A stretch of 64,000 bases of DNA. It comes from Tautonia plasticadhaerens. Its GTDB lineage: Bacteria > Planctomycetota > Planctomycetia > Isosphaerales > Isosphaeraceae. The position numbers and the translations under genes were made by a program. Location: the NCBI RefSeq assembly GCF_007752535.1, contig NZ_CP036426.1:2294001-2358000 (forward strand), in the 5' to 3' direction. Below, piece after piece: positions 52,843 to 60,069 of this stretch. Position 1 is the stretch's first letter; each line of letters opens with the position of its first letter. Under the pieces are notes generated by a model. That model worked only from the letters and a program-made list of their open reading frames with translations, had not been told where the DNA came from and ran no database searches.

Positions 52843-53283
52843 ATGAGTCCGAGCTCACCGAGCCGGAGGCGGCCGGCGGTGCAGATCACCGACGCCCGGG
52901 CCGCCCGACTGCACCGGATGGCCCGACTGCTGGACGAGGGGCCCAGGGACCGGCCGGAGCTGCTCCAGGCGCTCCAGGTCGGCCTGCGGACGTTCTACCG
53001 GGAGCTGGAGCTGCTGAGACGCTGCGGGATCAAGGTCCGTCTGGTCCGCAAGCAGTATCAGCTCCAGGGATCGCTGGCCCAGGCCGAGGCCCGCCTACCG
53101 TTCCCCGACCCCCGGCTGAGCTTCGCCGAGATGGCGGAACTGGCCTCCTACGGGGGGCCGGCGGCCCGCCGGATGGCCGACCTGCTGAGGCGGGTGCTCG
53201 ACGAGTCGGCCGGCACGCCGCAGGCAAGCGGGGGCGGGAAGGGCTCCTCCCCGAAAGGCCCCGGGAGGCCCCGGAAGTCGTGA
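52843..53283 (+). CDS. Small HTH regulator (YafY/DeoR-type helix-turn-helix)
   Basis: 146 aa. A helix-turn-helix is seen at residues 20-65: ARAARLHRMARLLDEGPRDRPELLQALQVGLRTFYRELELLRRCGIKVRL, resembling the winged HTH of YafY-type proteins. There is no WYL ligand domain; the C-terminal half (FAEMAELASYGGPAARRMADLL) is helical, and the protein ends Lys/Pro/Arg-rich. Start at 52843 follows GAGGAGGG by 5-6 bases. A truncated form of a larger regulator or a DNA-binding subunit are both possible. Confidence 0.75.
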   Translation: MSPSSPSRRRPAVQITDARAARLHRMARLLDEGPRDRPELLQALQVGLRTFYRELELLRRCGIKVRLVRKQYQLQGSLAQAEARLPFPDPRLSFAEMAELASYGGPAARRMADLLRRVLDESAGTPQASGGGKGSSPKGPGRPRKS

Positions 53284-53316
53284 TCGGGAGGCGGATTCGA
53301 GGCCGACCGGGTCGGC

Positions 53317-54084
53317 TCAGCCCCGGTGGGGCTGGAGGGCGTCCCAGAGGGCCCGGTAGTAGCGGAGCAGCCGGTCGGGCTCCGGGCTCTCGGGGATCTC
53401 GGCCAGGGTGAACCCCTCGTAGCCGGACCGCTCGAGCAGGCCGAAGAGGGTCCGGTACGGGTAGCCGCTGTGCAGCTCGTTGATGTGGACCAGGCCGATC
53501 CGGTCGCGGACCATGGCGAATGCCGGCTCGATCGAGCCGTCGATCAGGTCGGTGGGGTTGGAGTTCCAGCAGACCTTGACGTTGGGGTGGTCGGCCTGCC
53601 GCATGATCTCGGCGAAGGCGGGGAAGCTCGACGTCCGGGGGCCGTGGACCTCGACCCGGATCTCGACGCCGAAGCCCTCGCCATACTCGCCGACCTCGGC
53701 CAGGGCCTCGCCGATCTGGCGGAAGGTAGCATCCGGGTCGGCCCCGTCGGGGATGCCGTTGGGGCGGACCTTCACCCCGGGGGCCCCCACGTCGTGGGCG
53801 AGCCGGAGGTACTCCTTGGTCCCCTCGACGTTCCGGCGGACCTCCTCGGGGTCGGCCGAGTGGAACTCGAAGGCGCTTCCCAGGCCGACCAGGACCAGCG
53901 GGGAGTCGGCAAACCGGGCCCGGACCGCCTCCCGCTGCGCCCCGGAGAGGCCGACCTCGACGCCGTGGGCGTGGGTCGTCCGCAGCTCGATCCCCTCGAA
54001 CCCGACCCGGGGGAGGCGGTCGAAGATCTCGTCGAGGGTCCAATCCCTAGCGATGTTGTAGGAGACGGTGCCCAGGCGGAGCAT
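53317..54084 (-). CDS. Sugar phosphate isomerase/epimerase (xylose-isomerase-like TIM barrel)
   Basis: 255 aa, AP-endonuclease-2/TIM-barrel family. Motifs: LGTVSYNIARDWTLDEIFDRLP at the start, FEGIELRTTHAHGVEVG, VRPNGIPDGADPDATFRQIGE, EIRVEVHGPRTSS (metal-binding Glu and His), NVKVCWNSNPTDLIDG and GLVHINELHSGYPYRTL. These fit the family, which covers many isomerases and epimerases; substrate unknown. MLRLGTVSYN (54084) is preferred as start over an upstream Met (54117). Confidence 0.9.
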   Translation of the reverse strand: MLRLGTVSYNIARDWTLDEIFDRLPRVGFEGIELRTTHAHGVEVGLSGAQREAVRARFADSPLVLVGLGSAFEFHSADPEEVRRNVEGTKEYLRLAHDVGAPGVKVRPNGIPDGADPDATFRQIGEALAEVGEYGEGFGVEIRVEVHGPRTSSFPAFAEIMRQADHPNVKVCWNSNPTDLIDGSIEPAFAMVRDRIGLVHINELHSGYPYRTLFGLLERSGYEGFTLAEIPESPEPDRLLRYYRALWDALQPHRG

Positions 54085-54153
54085 GGGAGGGGACCCCTGG
54101 GGGAGGGTGAGGGTCATCGGGCCGACCCCGACAGGATCCGGCCCCCGGGGCCG

Positions 54154-56637
54154 TCAGTCAATGAACTGGAATTCCTTGGCGTTGACCAGGGCCCAGAGGA
54201 TGTCCTCGAAGGCCTCCCTCGCCGCGTCGGGCCGGGACTCGACGTGGAAGGCGGCGGTCGCCAGCTCGCTGTCGGAGGGGTCCCGGCCGAAGGCGAGGCG
54301 GAACAGCCCTTCGACCTTCTCCTCGACCGGCCTTGGGTCGGCGGCCAACGCGGCGGCCCGGCCGGAGTCGTCGGCGAGGCGGGACTGGATGTCCGTCGAG
54401 TTCAGCAGCATCAGGCTCTGGCTGAGGCTGGCGTCCCCCACCCGCTCGCACTCGCAGGCCGTCTCGCGACGGGGGCGGCCGAAGGTGTCGAGGAAGTCGG
54501 ATCGGACCGATTCGTCGGGCAGCTCGATCGCCCGGGTGCCGGCGGGCAGGCCGTCGAACCGGTTGGGCACGCCGGTGACGCGGGCCATGGCGTCCAGCAG
54601 GACCTCGGCGCCCATCCGCTTCGGGTAGAACCGGGCGAAGCTCTGGGTGTCGTCGGCGTTGGTCCCGTTCGGCAGGCTGGAGAGGCCGTAGAGCCGGCTG
54701 TTGCAGATCGTCCGGATCAGGTGCTTCAGGTCGTAGCCGCTGGCGACGAAGTCGTCGCAGAGGGCCTCCATCAGGGCCGGGTTCGTGGCCGGGTTGGTGG
54801 CCCTCAGGTCGTCGATCGGCTCGACCAGGCCCCGGGAGAAGAAATGGGCCCAGTAGCGGTTGACGACCGCCGGGGCGAAGAAGTCGTTCTCGGGATCGGC
54901 CAGCCAATCGACCAGGGCGTCCCGGGGGTCCTCGGTCGGGGGCACGGCGATCGGCGCCGGCTCTCCCAGGCCCCTCGGTTCCATCACCTGGCCGGTCTTG
55001 GGGTTGGGGACCTGGCCGCTCCGCCTGGTGAAGATGACCAGCTCGTCCCGGCCGTCCTTGCCGGCGGCCGTCGAGTCCTTCCGCCCCACCCGGCCGAAGA
55101 AAGCGGCGAAGCCGTAGTAGTCGTCCTCGCTCCAGGCCTCGAACGGGTGGTGGTGGCACTTGGCGCACTGGAGCCTCATGCCGAGGAAGACCTGGGCGGC
55201 GTCGTCGACGAACTGGTCGGGCTGCGTCAGGTTGCGGTACCAGGCCGTCGCCGGGGCGGTCTCGGGGGTGCCGCTGGCGGCCAGGATCCGGCGAGTGAAC
55301 TCGTCGAAGGGGGTGTTGCGGTCGATCTGGCGGCGGATCCAGTCGTAGAAGCGATAGGTCGAGCGCTGGTAGCTCGCGTTGCCGCCCCGCTTGTTCCGGA
55401 GGATCTCGGCCCACTTTACGGCGAAGGTCGCGGCGTACTCGGGCCGCCCCAGCAGCTCGTCGACCAGCCGGGCCCGCTTGTCGGGGGCCTCGTCGGCGAG
55501 GAAGGCGTCGACCTCGGCCACCGTCGGCAGGGTGCCGGTGATGTCCAGCGCGGCCCGCCGGATGAACTCCTCGTCCGAGCAGACGTCCGAGGGGGTGAGC
55601 CCCAGCTCCCGCCACTGGGCCAGGGCCAGCTCGTCGACGTAATTCGACGGCTCGAAGTCGATTGCCTCGGCGACCGGGCCACCCCGGGGGACGGTCGCCC
55701 GGAAGACGGCGACCTGCCCCTGATACCGGGCCATCACGGCGGCCATGCCGGGCAGCTCCCCGGCGCGGACCCTCCCGCCGGACTCGACCGCGGCGACATC
55801 CGAGACGTTCGACTCGTACTGCGTCCACCGGGTCACGTCCTCGGTGGCCCCGTCGGTGTAGACGGCGGTGACGAGCAATTGCTGGTCGGCCCCCCGGGAG
55901 AGGACCCGATCCGGCGGGTGGACTTCGATCCGGGCCACGGTCGGGGCATCCGGGGCCCCCTCGGGCATGCCCTCGGCGATCCACCGGCGGATCAGGTCGT
56001 ACTCGTGGGAGCCGGGCTCCAGCTTCTTGCCGCCGCCGTGGGGCACCTCGGCCACGGCCTTCGTCAGCAGCAGGCTCCGCTCGGGGGCGGTCGGGAAGAC
56101 GCGGCGGCCCCGGCCTTCCTTCACCAGCGTCTCATAATCCAACTCCGGCTCGAACCCGAGCAAGGAGAGCCGGAACCCGTTCTGTCCCCCCGACTTGCCG
56201 TGACAGCCGCCGCCGTTGCAGCCGAGCTTGGTGAAGATCGGCACGACCTGGTTGGCGAAGTGGATCGGCGGAGGGTCGGCGAACCGCCGGACCTTGACCG
56301 GCACCTCGACCCGGTCGCCCCCCACCTCGACGATCACCGAGGTCTCGCCGTCCCCCCGGGCGGAGATCATGCCCGACGCATCGACGACGGCCACCCCCTC
56401 GTCGCCCACCGAGAAGGAGGCGGAGGAGGTCCGATCTCGCCCGTCCTCGACCCCCTCGACGGCCAGTTGCTGGACGGCGTCGGGGCCGATCAGCACGGCG
56501 GCGTCGGGGACCGCCCGCAGCGAGGGGGATGCCGAGGACGACGCCCCGGCCGGGGCGTCGTCCTCGGCCCGGAGGCCGTCGGGGCCGATCGCGGCCAGGG
56601 TCAGTCCGATCGTCGTCGCGGCGATCCAGCTGCGCAT
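54154..56637 (-). CDS. PSCyt2/PSD1 (DUF1549-DUF1553) planctomycete cytochrome-like protein
   Basis: 827 aa, exported (SWIAATTIGLTLAAIG signal). N-terminal Big2-like region (GVAVVDASGMISARGDGETS), then a cytochrome-like segment with LGCNGGGCHGKSGG and HEYDLIRRWIAEGMPEG, a second Big2-like stretch, DUF1549 (LALAQWRELGLTPSDVCSDEEFIRRAALDITG), a CAKCH haem motif (LQCAKCHHHPFEAWSEDDYY) and DUF1553 (WAHFFSRGLVEPIDDLRATN, LIRTICNSRLYGLS, PKRMGAEVLLDAMARVTG). Typical planctomycete protein of unsettled role. Start at 56637 (MRSWIAATT) follows GGAGGGAGAG. Unlike many species, no DUF1501 gene follows. Confidence 0.92.
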   Translation of the reverse strand: MRSWIAATTIGLTLAAIGPDGLRAEDDAPAGASSSASPSLRAVPDAAVLIGPDAVQQLAVEGVEDGRDRTSSASFSVGDEGVAVVDASGMISARGDGETSVIVEVGGDRVEVPVKVRRFADPPPIHFANQVVPIFTKLGCNGGGCHGKSGGQNGFRLSLLGFEPELDYETLVKEGRGRRVFPTAPERSLLLTKAVAEVPHGGGKKLEPGSHEYDLIRRWIAEGMPEGAPDAPTVARIEVHPPDRVLSRGADQQLLVTAVYTDGATEDVTRWTQYESNVSDVAAVESGGRVRAGELPGMAAVMARYQGQVAVFRATVPRGGPVAEAIDFEPSNYVDELALAQWRELGLTPSDVCSDEEFIRRAALDITGTLPTVAEVDAFLADEAPDKRARLVDELLGRPEYAATFAVKWAEILRNKRGGNASYQRSTYRFYDWIRRQIDRNTPFDEFTRRILAASGTPETAPATAWYRNLTQPDQFVDDAAQVFLGMRLQCAKCHHHPFEAWSEDDYYGFAAFFGRVGRKDSTAAGKDGRDELVIFTRRSGQVPNPKTGQVMEPRGLGEPAPIAVPPTEDPRDALVDWLADPENDFFAPAVVNRYWAHFFSRGLVEPIDDLRATNPATNPALMEALCDDFVASGYDLKHLIRTICNSRLYGLSSLPNGTNADDTQSFARFYPKRMGAEVLLDAMARVTGVPNRFDGLPAGTRAIELPDESVRSDFLDTFGRPRRETACECERVGDASLSQSLMLLNSTDIQSRLADDSGRAAALAADPRPVEEKVEGLFRLAFGRDPSDSELATAAFHVESRPDAAREAFEDILWALVNAKEFQFID

Positions 56638-56887
56638 CGCTCTCCCTCCTCGGCCCTTCCCGACCGGCCCCGGGCGGGATCGATCAATCCCCCGACTGTA
56701 ATCCCGCCGCGGGGCGGAGGCAAGGCAATTGTTAAACCGAAATCCATCAGCCCCGCCCCCGTGGGCCGCGCGGAGAACCCGGGGAGCGGCCCGGGTGTCC
56801 CTGGACGGCAGGGGGCGGGTCGCGTACCCTGGGAGCATCCCGGGGTGCCGGGGTCGAGCCGTCGGCCCGACCGCCCCGGGGGACCCT

Positions 56888-57277
56888 GACCGGGTAGCTC
56901 AGTCGGTAGAGCAGCGGACTTCGACGCCGCCCTCGGGCGCGCAACTGGAGCCTCCTCCGGGAAGAAACCGAACCGGGGGAGTGGATGCCGCAGTATGCTG
57001 GGACGCCCTGAGAGCCCGCACCGCCACAACGACAGCCGGCGACGGCAAGCGTGAGGGCGGGAAAAGCGTGCGGGATTGGGTAATCAGCAGGCAAGGGCGC
57101 CGGCGGATCGCCGGGCCCGGCCCCAGAGGCTCGACGCGGCACACCTGCGACGGTGAAGGGAGAGTCCAGACTCCAACCCGGATCGACCGCCCCCCAGGGG
57201 CGACCCGACCCGGGGTCGGTGAAAGCCGATGGGGTAGGTTAATCCGCTGGTCCTGGGTTCGAGTCCCAGCCCGGTCA
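56888..57277 (+). tRNA. tRNA-Lys(UUU), anticodon loop interrupted by a group I intron
   Basis: Exon 1 is 56888-56921 and exon 2 is 57239-57277. Joined, they give a 73-nt tRNA with a 7-bp acceptor stem (GACCGGG with CCCGGTC), D stem GCTC/GAGC, anticodon stem GCGGA/TCCGC, a 7-nt loop CTTTTAA with anticodon TTT, variable loop TGGTC, T stem CTGGG/CCCAG and TTCGAGT loop, and discriminator A. All stems pair perfectly. CCA is not encoded. The intron is inserted within the loop after CTT, so the mature tRNA needs splicing. Excising 317 nt gives the canonical Lys loop; no other reading gives a 7-nt loop. Confidence 0.93.
56922..57238 (+). ncRNA. Group I intron (IC3-like), 317 nt, ORF-less
   Basis: Exon 1 ends in U and the intron ends in G, as group I introns require. 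P1: exon CTT (56919-56921) pairs with GAG (56948-56950), a 3-bp guide as in the Azoarcus tRNA-Ile intron. P2: CTCCTCCGG (56952-56960) with CCGGGGGAG (56973-56981). P3: TGCCGC (56986-56991) with GCGGCA (57136-57141). Hairpin GATT-GGGT-AATC (57074-57085) overlaps a Q-like box AATCAGCAGGCAAG (57082-57095). R-like CAGAGGCTCGACGCGGC (57124-57140) and S-like AAGGGAGAGTCCAGA (57156-57170) form P7: GGCTC (57128-57132) with GAGTC (57162-57166), one G-U pair. No endonuclease frame. Confidence 0.88.
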
Positions 57278-57349
57278 CTTCCGATCTCGGACAGACGACG
57301 CGATCCGACCCGACTTCGAGGCATCCCACGCGATGATTGAGGCGACTCG

Positions 57350-57577
57350 ATGAAGCCGACGACGGTGATGGCGGCCCTGGGCCTGTTCCTGGCGGCCGGA
57401 TGCGGCGACCCGGAGGTCCGGGAGGCGGGGAAGGAAATCGGCGAGGCGGCCAGGGAGACCGTGGATGCGGTCGACGATGCGGCCGCCGAGGTCGGCGAGA
57501 AGACCGGCGAGGTGATGGAGGACGCCGGCAAGGGCCTGCAGGACACGACCGGCGACGCGGATCAGGACGGCAACTGA
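57350..57577 (+). CDS. Small lipoprotein with acidic helical tail
   Basis: 75 aa. Signal with lipobox: MAALGLFLAAGCGD. The rest is a long acidic helix with repeats of E-x-x-x-x-A/V type (EAGKEIGEAARETVDAVDDA, EVGEKTGEVMEDAGKGLQD), reminiscent of small apolipoprotein-like or entericidin-like lipoproteins. No family assigned. It lies 73 bp after the tRNA. Confidence 0.78.
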   Translation: MKPTTVMAALGLFLAAGCGDPEVREAGKEIGEAARETVDAVDDAAAEVGEKTGEVMEDAGKGLQDTTGDADQDGN

Positions 57578-57646
57578 TCGGCCCCCGACCACTCGTTTGA
57601 TCGGACCACGGGGCCCGTTGCGATGGGCCCGCTCCGGTCGGGAACC

Positions 57647-57744
57647 GGCCGGTGCGCCCCGGTGCGCCGAACCACGTTTTCCAGAAATCCCATCTCCTGA
57701 TCACGTTCGGGCGATGCGCCCGGGACGAAATGGCTTCGCTCCGC
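57647..57744 (-). repeat. Dispersed intergenic repeat, copy 3
   Basis: On the minus strand this reads GCGGAGCGAAGCCATTTC, a variable middle, then GGCGCACC and GGGGCGCACCGGCC. Core 16 bases match copy 1 exactly. It lies about 44 kb from copies 1 and 2 in the opposite orientation. Confidence 0.65.
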
Positions 57745-57842
57745 GAATCCTCCCAGCCGCGGCCGGTCCCTTTTTCACCGGAACCGCGGGATCCACCCTC
57801 GCGGCCTGAACGCCTTATTTCGCTAGCAATTTGATTCCGTCT

Positions 57843-57868
57843 CCCTCTCCCCACGAGTGGGGAGAGGG
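57843..57868. repeat. Hairpin-forming inverted repeat
   Basis: CCCTCTCCCCA at 57843-57853 and TGGGGAGAGGG at 57858-57868 form a perfect 11-bp stem with loop CGAG. TCAGGGTGAGGGGT follows, and a related CCCCTCACCC lies about 60 bp on. The arrangement resembles REP-type extragenic palindromes. Confidence 0.6.
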
Positions 57869-58048
57869 TCAGGGTGAGGGGTCCTTTCATCCCCACCCCG
57901 CCCGGCGTGTCGTCCGATCCCCCCTCACCCGACTTCCGGACTCCCCCTCCCCCCGCAAGCGGGGACGAGGGTCGCAGACGACCGCCCTGGCGAGGGATTC
58001 GCTCGGTTAGACCACCGAGGGATCCTCGTCCCCGGCCTTGACGCGGCC

Positions 58049-58140
58049 GGTGCGCCCCGTCGCTCCAGCCACCCCCAGGCGCAAACTCTTTTGATTTCCT
58101 CATTTGCGCAAATCCATCCCGATCGAAATGGCTTCGCTCG
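58049..58140 (-). repeat. Dispersed intergenic repeat, copy 4
   Basis: On the minus strand: CGAGCGAAGCCATTTCGATC, then an A+T-rich core (TTTGCGCAAATGAGGAAATC), and GGGGCGCACC near the other end. The core contains the palindrome TTTGCGCAAA. Confidence 0.6.
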
Positions 58141-58408
58141 GTCGAGCGTCGCCGGTCCGTCCCGGATCGTCTCCGCCGCAATGCCCGCCTCGCCGGGACG
58201 GGACTGAGCGGGATTCACCGGGGGCGCGAGGGCTCGACTCTCTGCTCCGATCAAATTGCCAAGGAGCGATCGGCATCGGGACGGGTCGAAACCCCGGCGA
58301 GGGGATGCGACCCGCCTCGATCATTCTCCTAAATCATCGTGATCGGCGCGATCGGCAGTCACACAATCCGTCGGACTGGCCGAATCTGACGGTTGTCCGG
58401 ATGCCCCA

Positions 58409-59944
58409 TCAGGAGGGAACCTCGGCGCCGGAGAGGCCGTAGACGGGGCCATATCGGGCCTTCAGGGAGCGGATCAAGGGCCGGTGGTCGGGGTCGGAGC
58501 CGGTGGCCCGCCGGATCAGCGCGGCGGGAGTATGGCGCCGGGCGTGGCGGTGGACGTGGTCCCGGAGCCACCGGAGCAGGGGGGTGGTGTCCCCCTGTCG
58601 GATCGAGGCGTCGAGGTCGCCCAACTCCTCCGAGGCCCGGTCGAAGAGCTGGGCGGCGTAGAGGTTGCCCAGGGTGTAGGTCGGGAAGTAGCCGAAGAGG
58701 CCGGCCGACCAGTGGACGTCCTGGAGACAGCCGTCGGCCACGTCGGGGGCGACCACGCCGAGGTCCCGGCGGTAGGATTCGTCCCAGGCCCCGGGCAGGT
58801 CGGCGGGGGGGAGGTCGCCGGAGAGCAGGGCCCGCTCCAGCTCGAACCGGATGATGATGTGCAGGTTGTAGGTCACCTCGTCGGCCTGGGTCCGGATCAG
58901 GGACGGCTCGACCCGGTTGACGGCGCGGTGGAAGGCGTCGAACTCGGCGGCGCCGAGCGGCTCGCGGAACAATCGGCGGACGATCGGGAACCAGTGGGTC
59001 CAGAAGGCCCGGCCCCGGCCGACGAGGTTCTCCCAGAGCCGGGACTGGGACTCGTGGATGCCGAGCGAGACGGACTCCCCCATCGGGGTGCCGAAGCGGT
59101 CGGGGTCGAGCCCCTGCTCGTAGAGGCCGTGGCCGACCTCGTGGAGGACCCCGAAGAAGGATTCCTCGAAGTCGTCGGGCCGATACCGGGTCGTGATCCG
59201 GCAATCCCCGGGGGCGATGCCGGAGCAGAACGGGTGCGCCGAGGTGTCGAGCCGCCCCCGGTCGAAGTCGAAGCCGATCGAGGCGGCGACCAGCTCGCCG
59301 AGCATCTTCTGGCGGTCGATGGGGTAATTGCCCCTGAGCACACCGGGGTCGGGGCGGGTCTCCGAGGAGGCGATCTGCCCGACGAGCGGAACGAGTTCGG
59401 CCTTCAGGGCGTCGAAGAGGCCGGAGAGCCGGGAGGCGGAGGCGCCGGGCTCGTAGTCGTCGAGCAGGGCGTCGTAGGGGTCGCCGCCGGGGGCGCCGAC
59501 GCACTCGGCCTCCCGCCGCTTCAGGGCGACGATCCGGTCGAGCCAGGGGAGGAAGCGGGGGAAGTCCCGGCCCTTCCGGGCGGCTACCCACTCGTGCTGG
59601 GCGGCGGAGGTGACCCGGGCGAGTTCCTCGACCAGCGCGCGGGGGAGCTTCGTCTTGCGGTCGAAGGACCGGCGCAGCTCCCGGACGTCGGCCGCCTCGG
59701 GGGACTCGGGGTCGGCGACGAGGTCGGAGCCCTCGACCGTCGCCAGCAGCTCGCCGACCTTCGGGTCGGTGGCCCGTTCGTGCTCCAGCCCGGCGAGCAG
59801 GCCGAGCTGGTCCCCCCGGAAGGCGGATGCGGCCGTCGGCATGACGGTCAGCTCGTCCCAGGAGAGCAGGGCGGCGCAGGAGGCGAGGGTCGACCACTCC
59901 CGGGAGCGTCGGGTCAGTTCGTCGTAGGCGGCCTTCGGGTCCAC
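58409..59944 (-). CDS. M32-family metallocarboxypeptidase (carboxypeptidase Taq type)
   Basis: 511 aa, full-length M32 peptidase, which removes C-terminal residues from peptides. The zinc site is HEVGHGLYEQG (HExxH), with the second motif HESQSRLWENLVGRG and EVTYNLHIIIRFELERALL. Other family stretches: LASCAALLSWDELTVMPTAA, DYEPGASASRLSGLFDALK, FCSGIAPGDCRITTRY and YFPTYTLGNLYAAQLF. No signal peptide, so cytoplasmic. Start MDPKAAYDELTRRSREW at 59944. Confidence 0.95.
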   Translation of the reverse strand: MDPKAAYDELTRRSREWSTLASCAALLSWDELTVMPTAASAFRGDQLGLLAGLEHERATDPKVGELLATVEGSDLVADPESPEAADVRELRRSFDRKTKLPRALVEELARVTSAAQHEWVAARKGRDFPRFLPWLDRIVALKRREAECVGAPGGDPYDALLDDYEPGASASRLSGLFDALKAELVPLVGQIASSETRPDPGVLRGNYPIDRQKMLGELVAASIGFDFDRGRLDTSAHPFCSGIAPGDCRITTRYRPDDFEESFFGVLHEVGHGLYEQGLDPDRFGTPMGESVSLGIHESQSRLWENLVGRGRAFWTHWFPIVRRLFREPLGAAEFDAFHRAVNRVEPSLIRTQADEVTYNLHIIIRFELERALLSGDLPPADLPGAWDESYRRDLGVVAPDVADGCLQDVHWSAGLFGYFPTYTLGNLYAAQLFDRASEELGDLDASIRQGDTTPLLRWLRDHVHRHARRHTPAALIRRATGSDPDHRPLIRSLKARYGPVYGLSGAEVPS

Positions 59945-60069
59945 TCGGGGCTCCTGGGCGTCGGGGGCGTGCGATCAGGGCGAATGCCCATTGTAGGGCT
60001 GTCCGGCCTGGTCGTCTGCCTCCCTCGAGTCCGGGCGGCCTCACACGCGCACCCGAGCCGATCGGGGAG

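Larger units (their letters stand above)
57578..58408. other. 831-bp non-coding region rich in repeats and hairpins
   Basis: No supported gene; open frames here are low-complexity. It holds two minus-oriented copies of the dispersed repeat (57647-57744 and 58049-58140), an 11-bp perfect hairpin at 57843-57868, CCCCGC-AA-GCGGGG at 57951-57964, and a long-range inverted pair GGGGACGAGG (57961-57970) / CCTCGTCCCC (58024-58033). A+T-rich stretches at 57810-57840 and 58090-58115 stand out. Confidence 0.65.

Noticed and set aside
53326-56889. Rightward frame of 1187 codons opposite the PSCyt/PSD gene
   Set aside because: Asp/Gly/Val-rich mirror of coding sequence on the minus strand; no domain.
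56888-57277. Two adjacent tRNA fragments or a pseudogene instead of an intron
   Set aside because: All stems of the joined tRNA pair perfectly, boundaries follow group I rules and P1, P2, P3 and P7 are present. A decayed gene would not show these.
57084-58181. Leftward frame across the intron and repeat region
   Set aside because: Covers an intron/tRNA and repeats; Arg/Pro-rich with no fold. A homing endonuclease was looked for (LAGLIDADG, GIY-YIG, HNH) in all frames of the intron and not seen.
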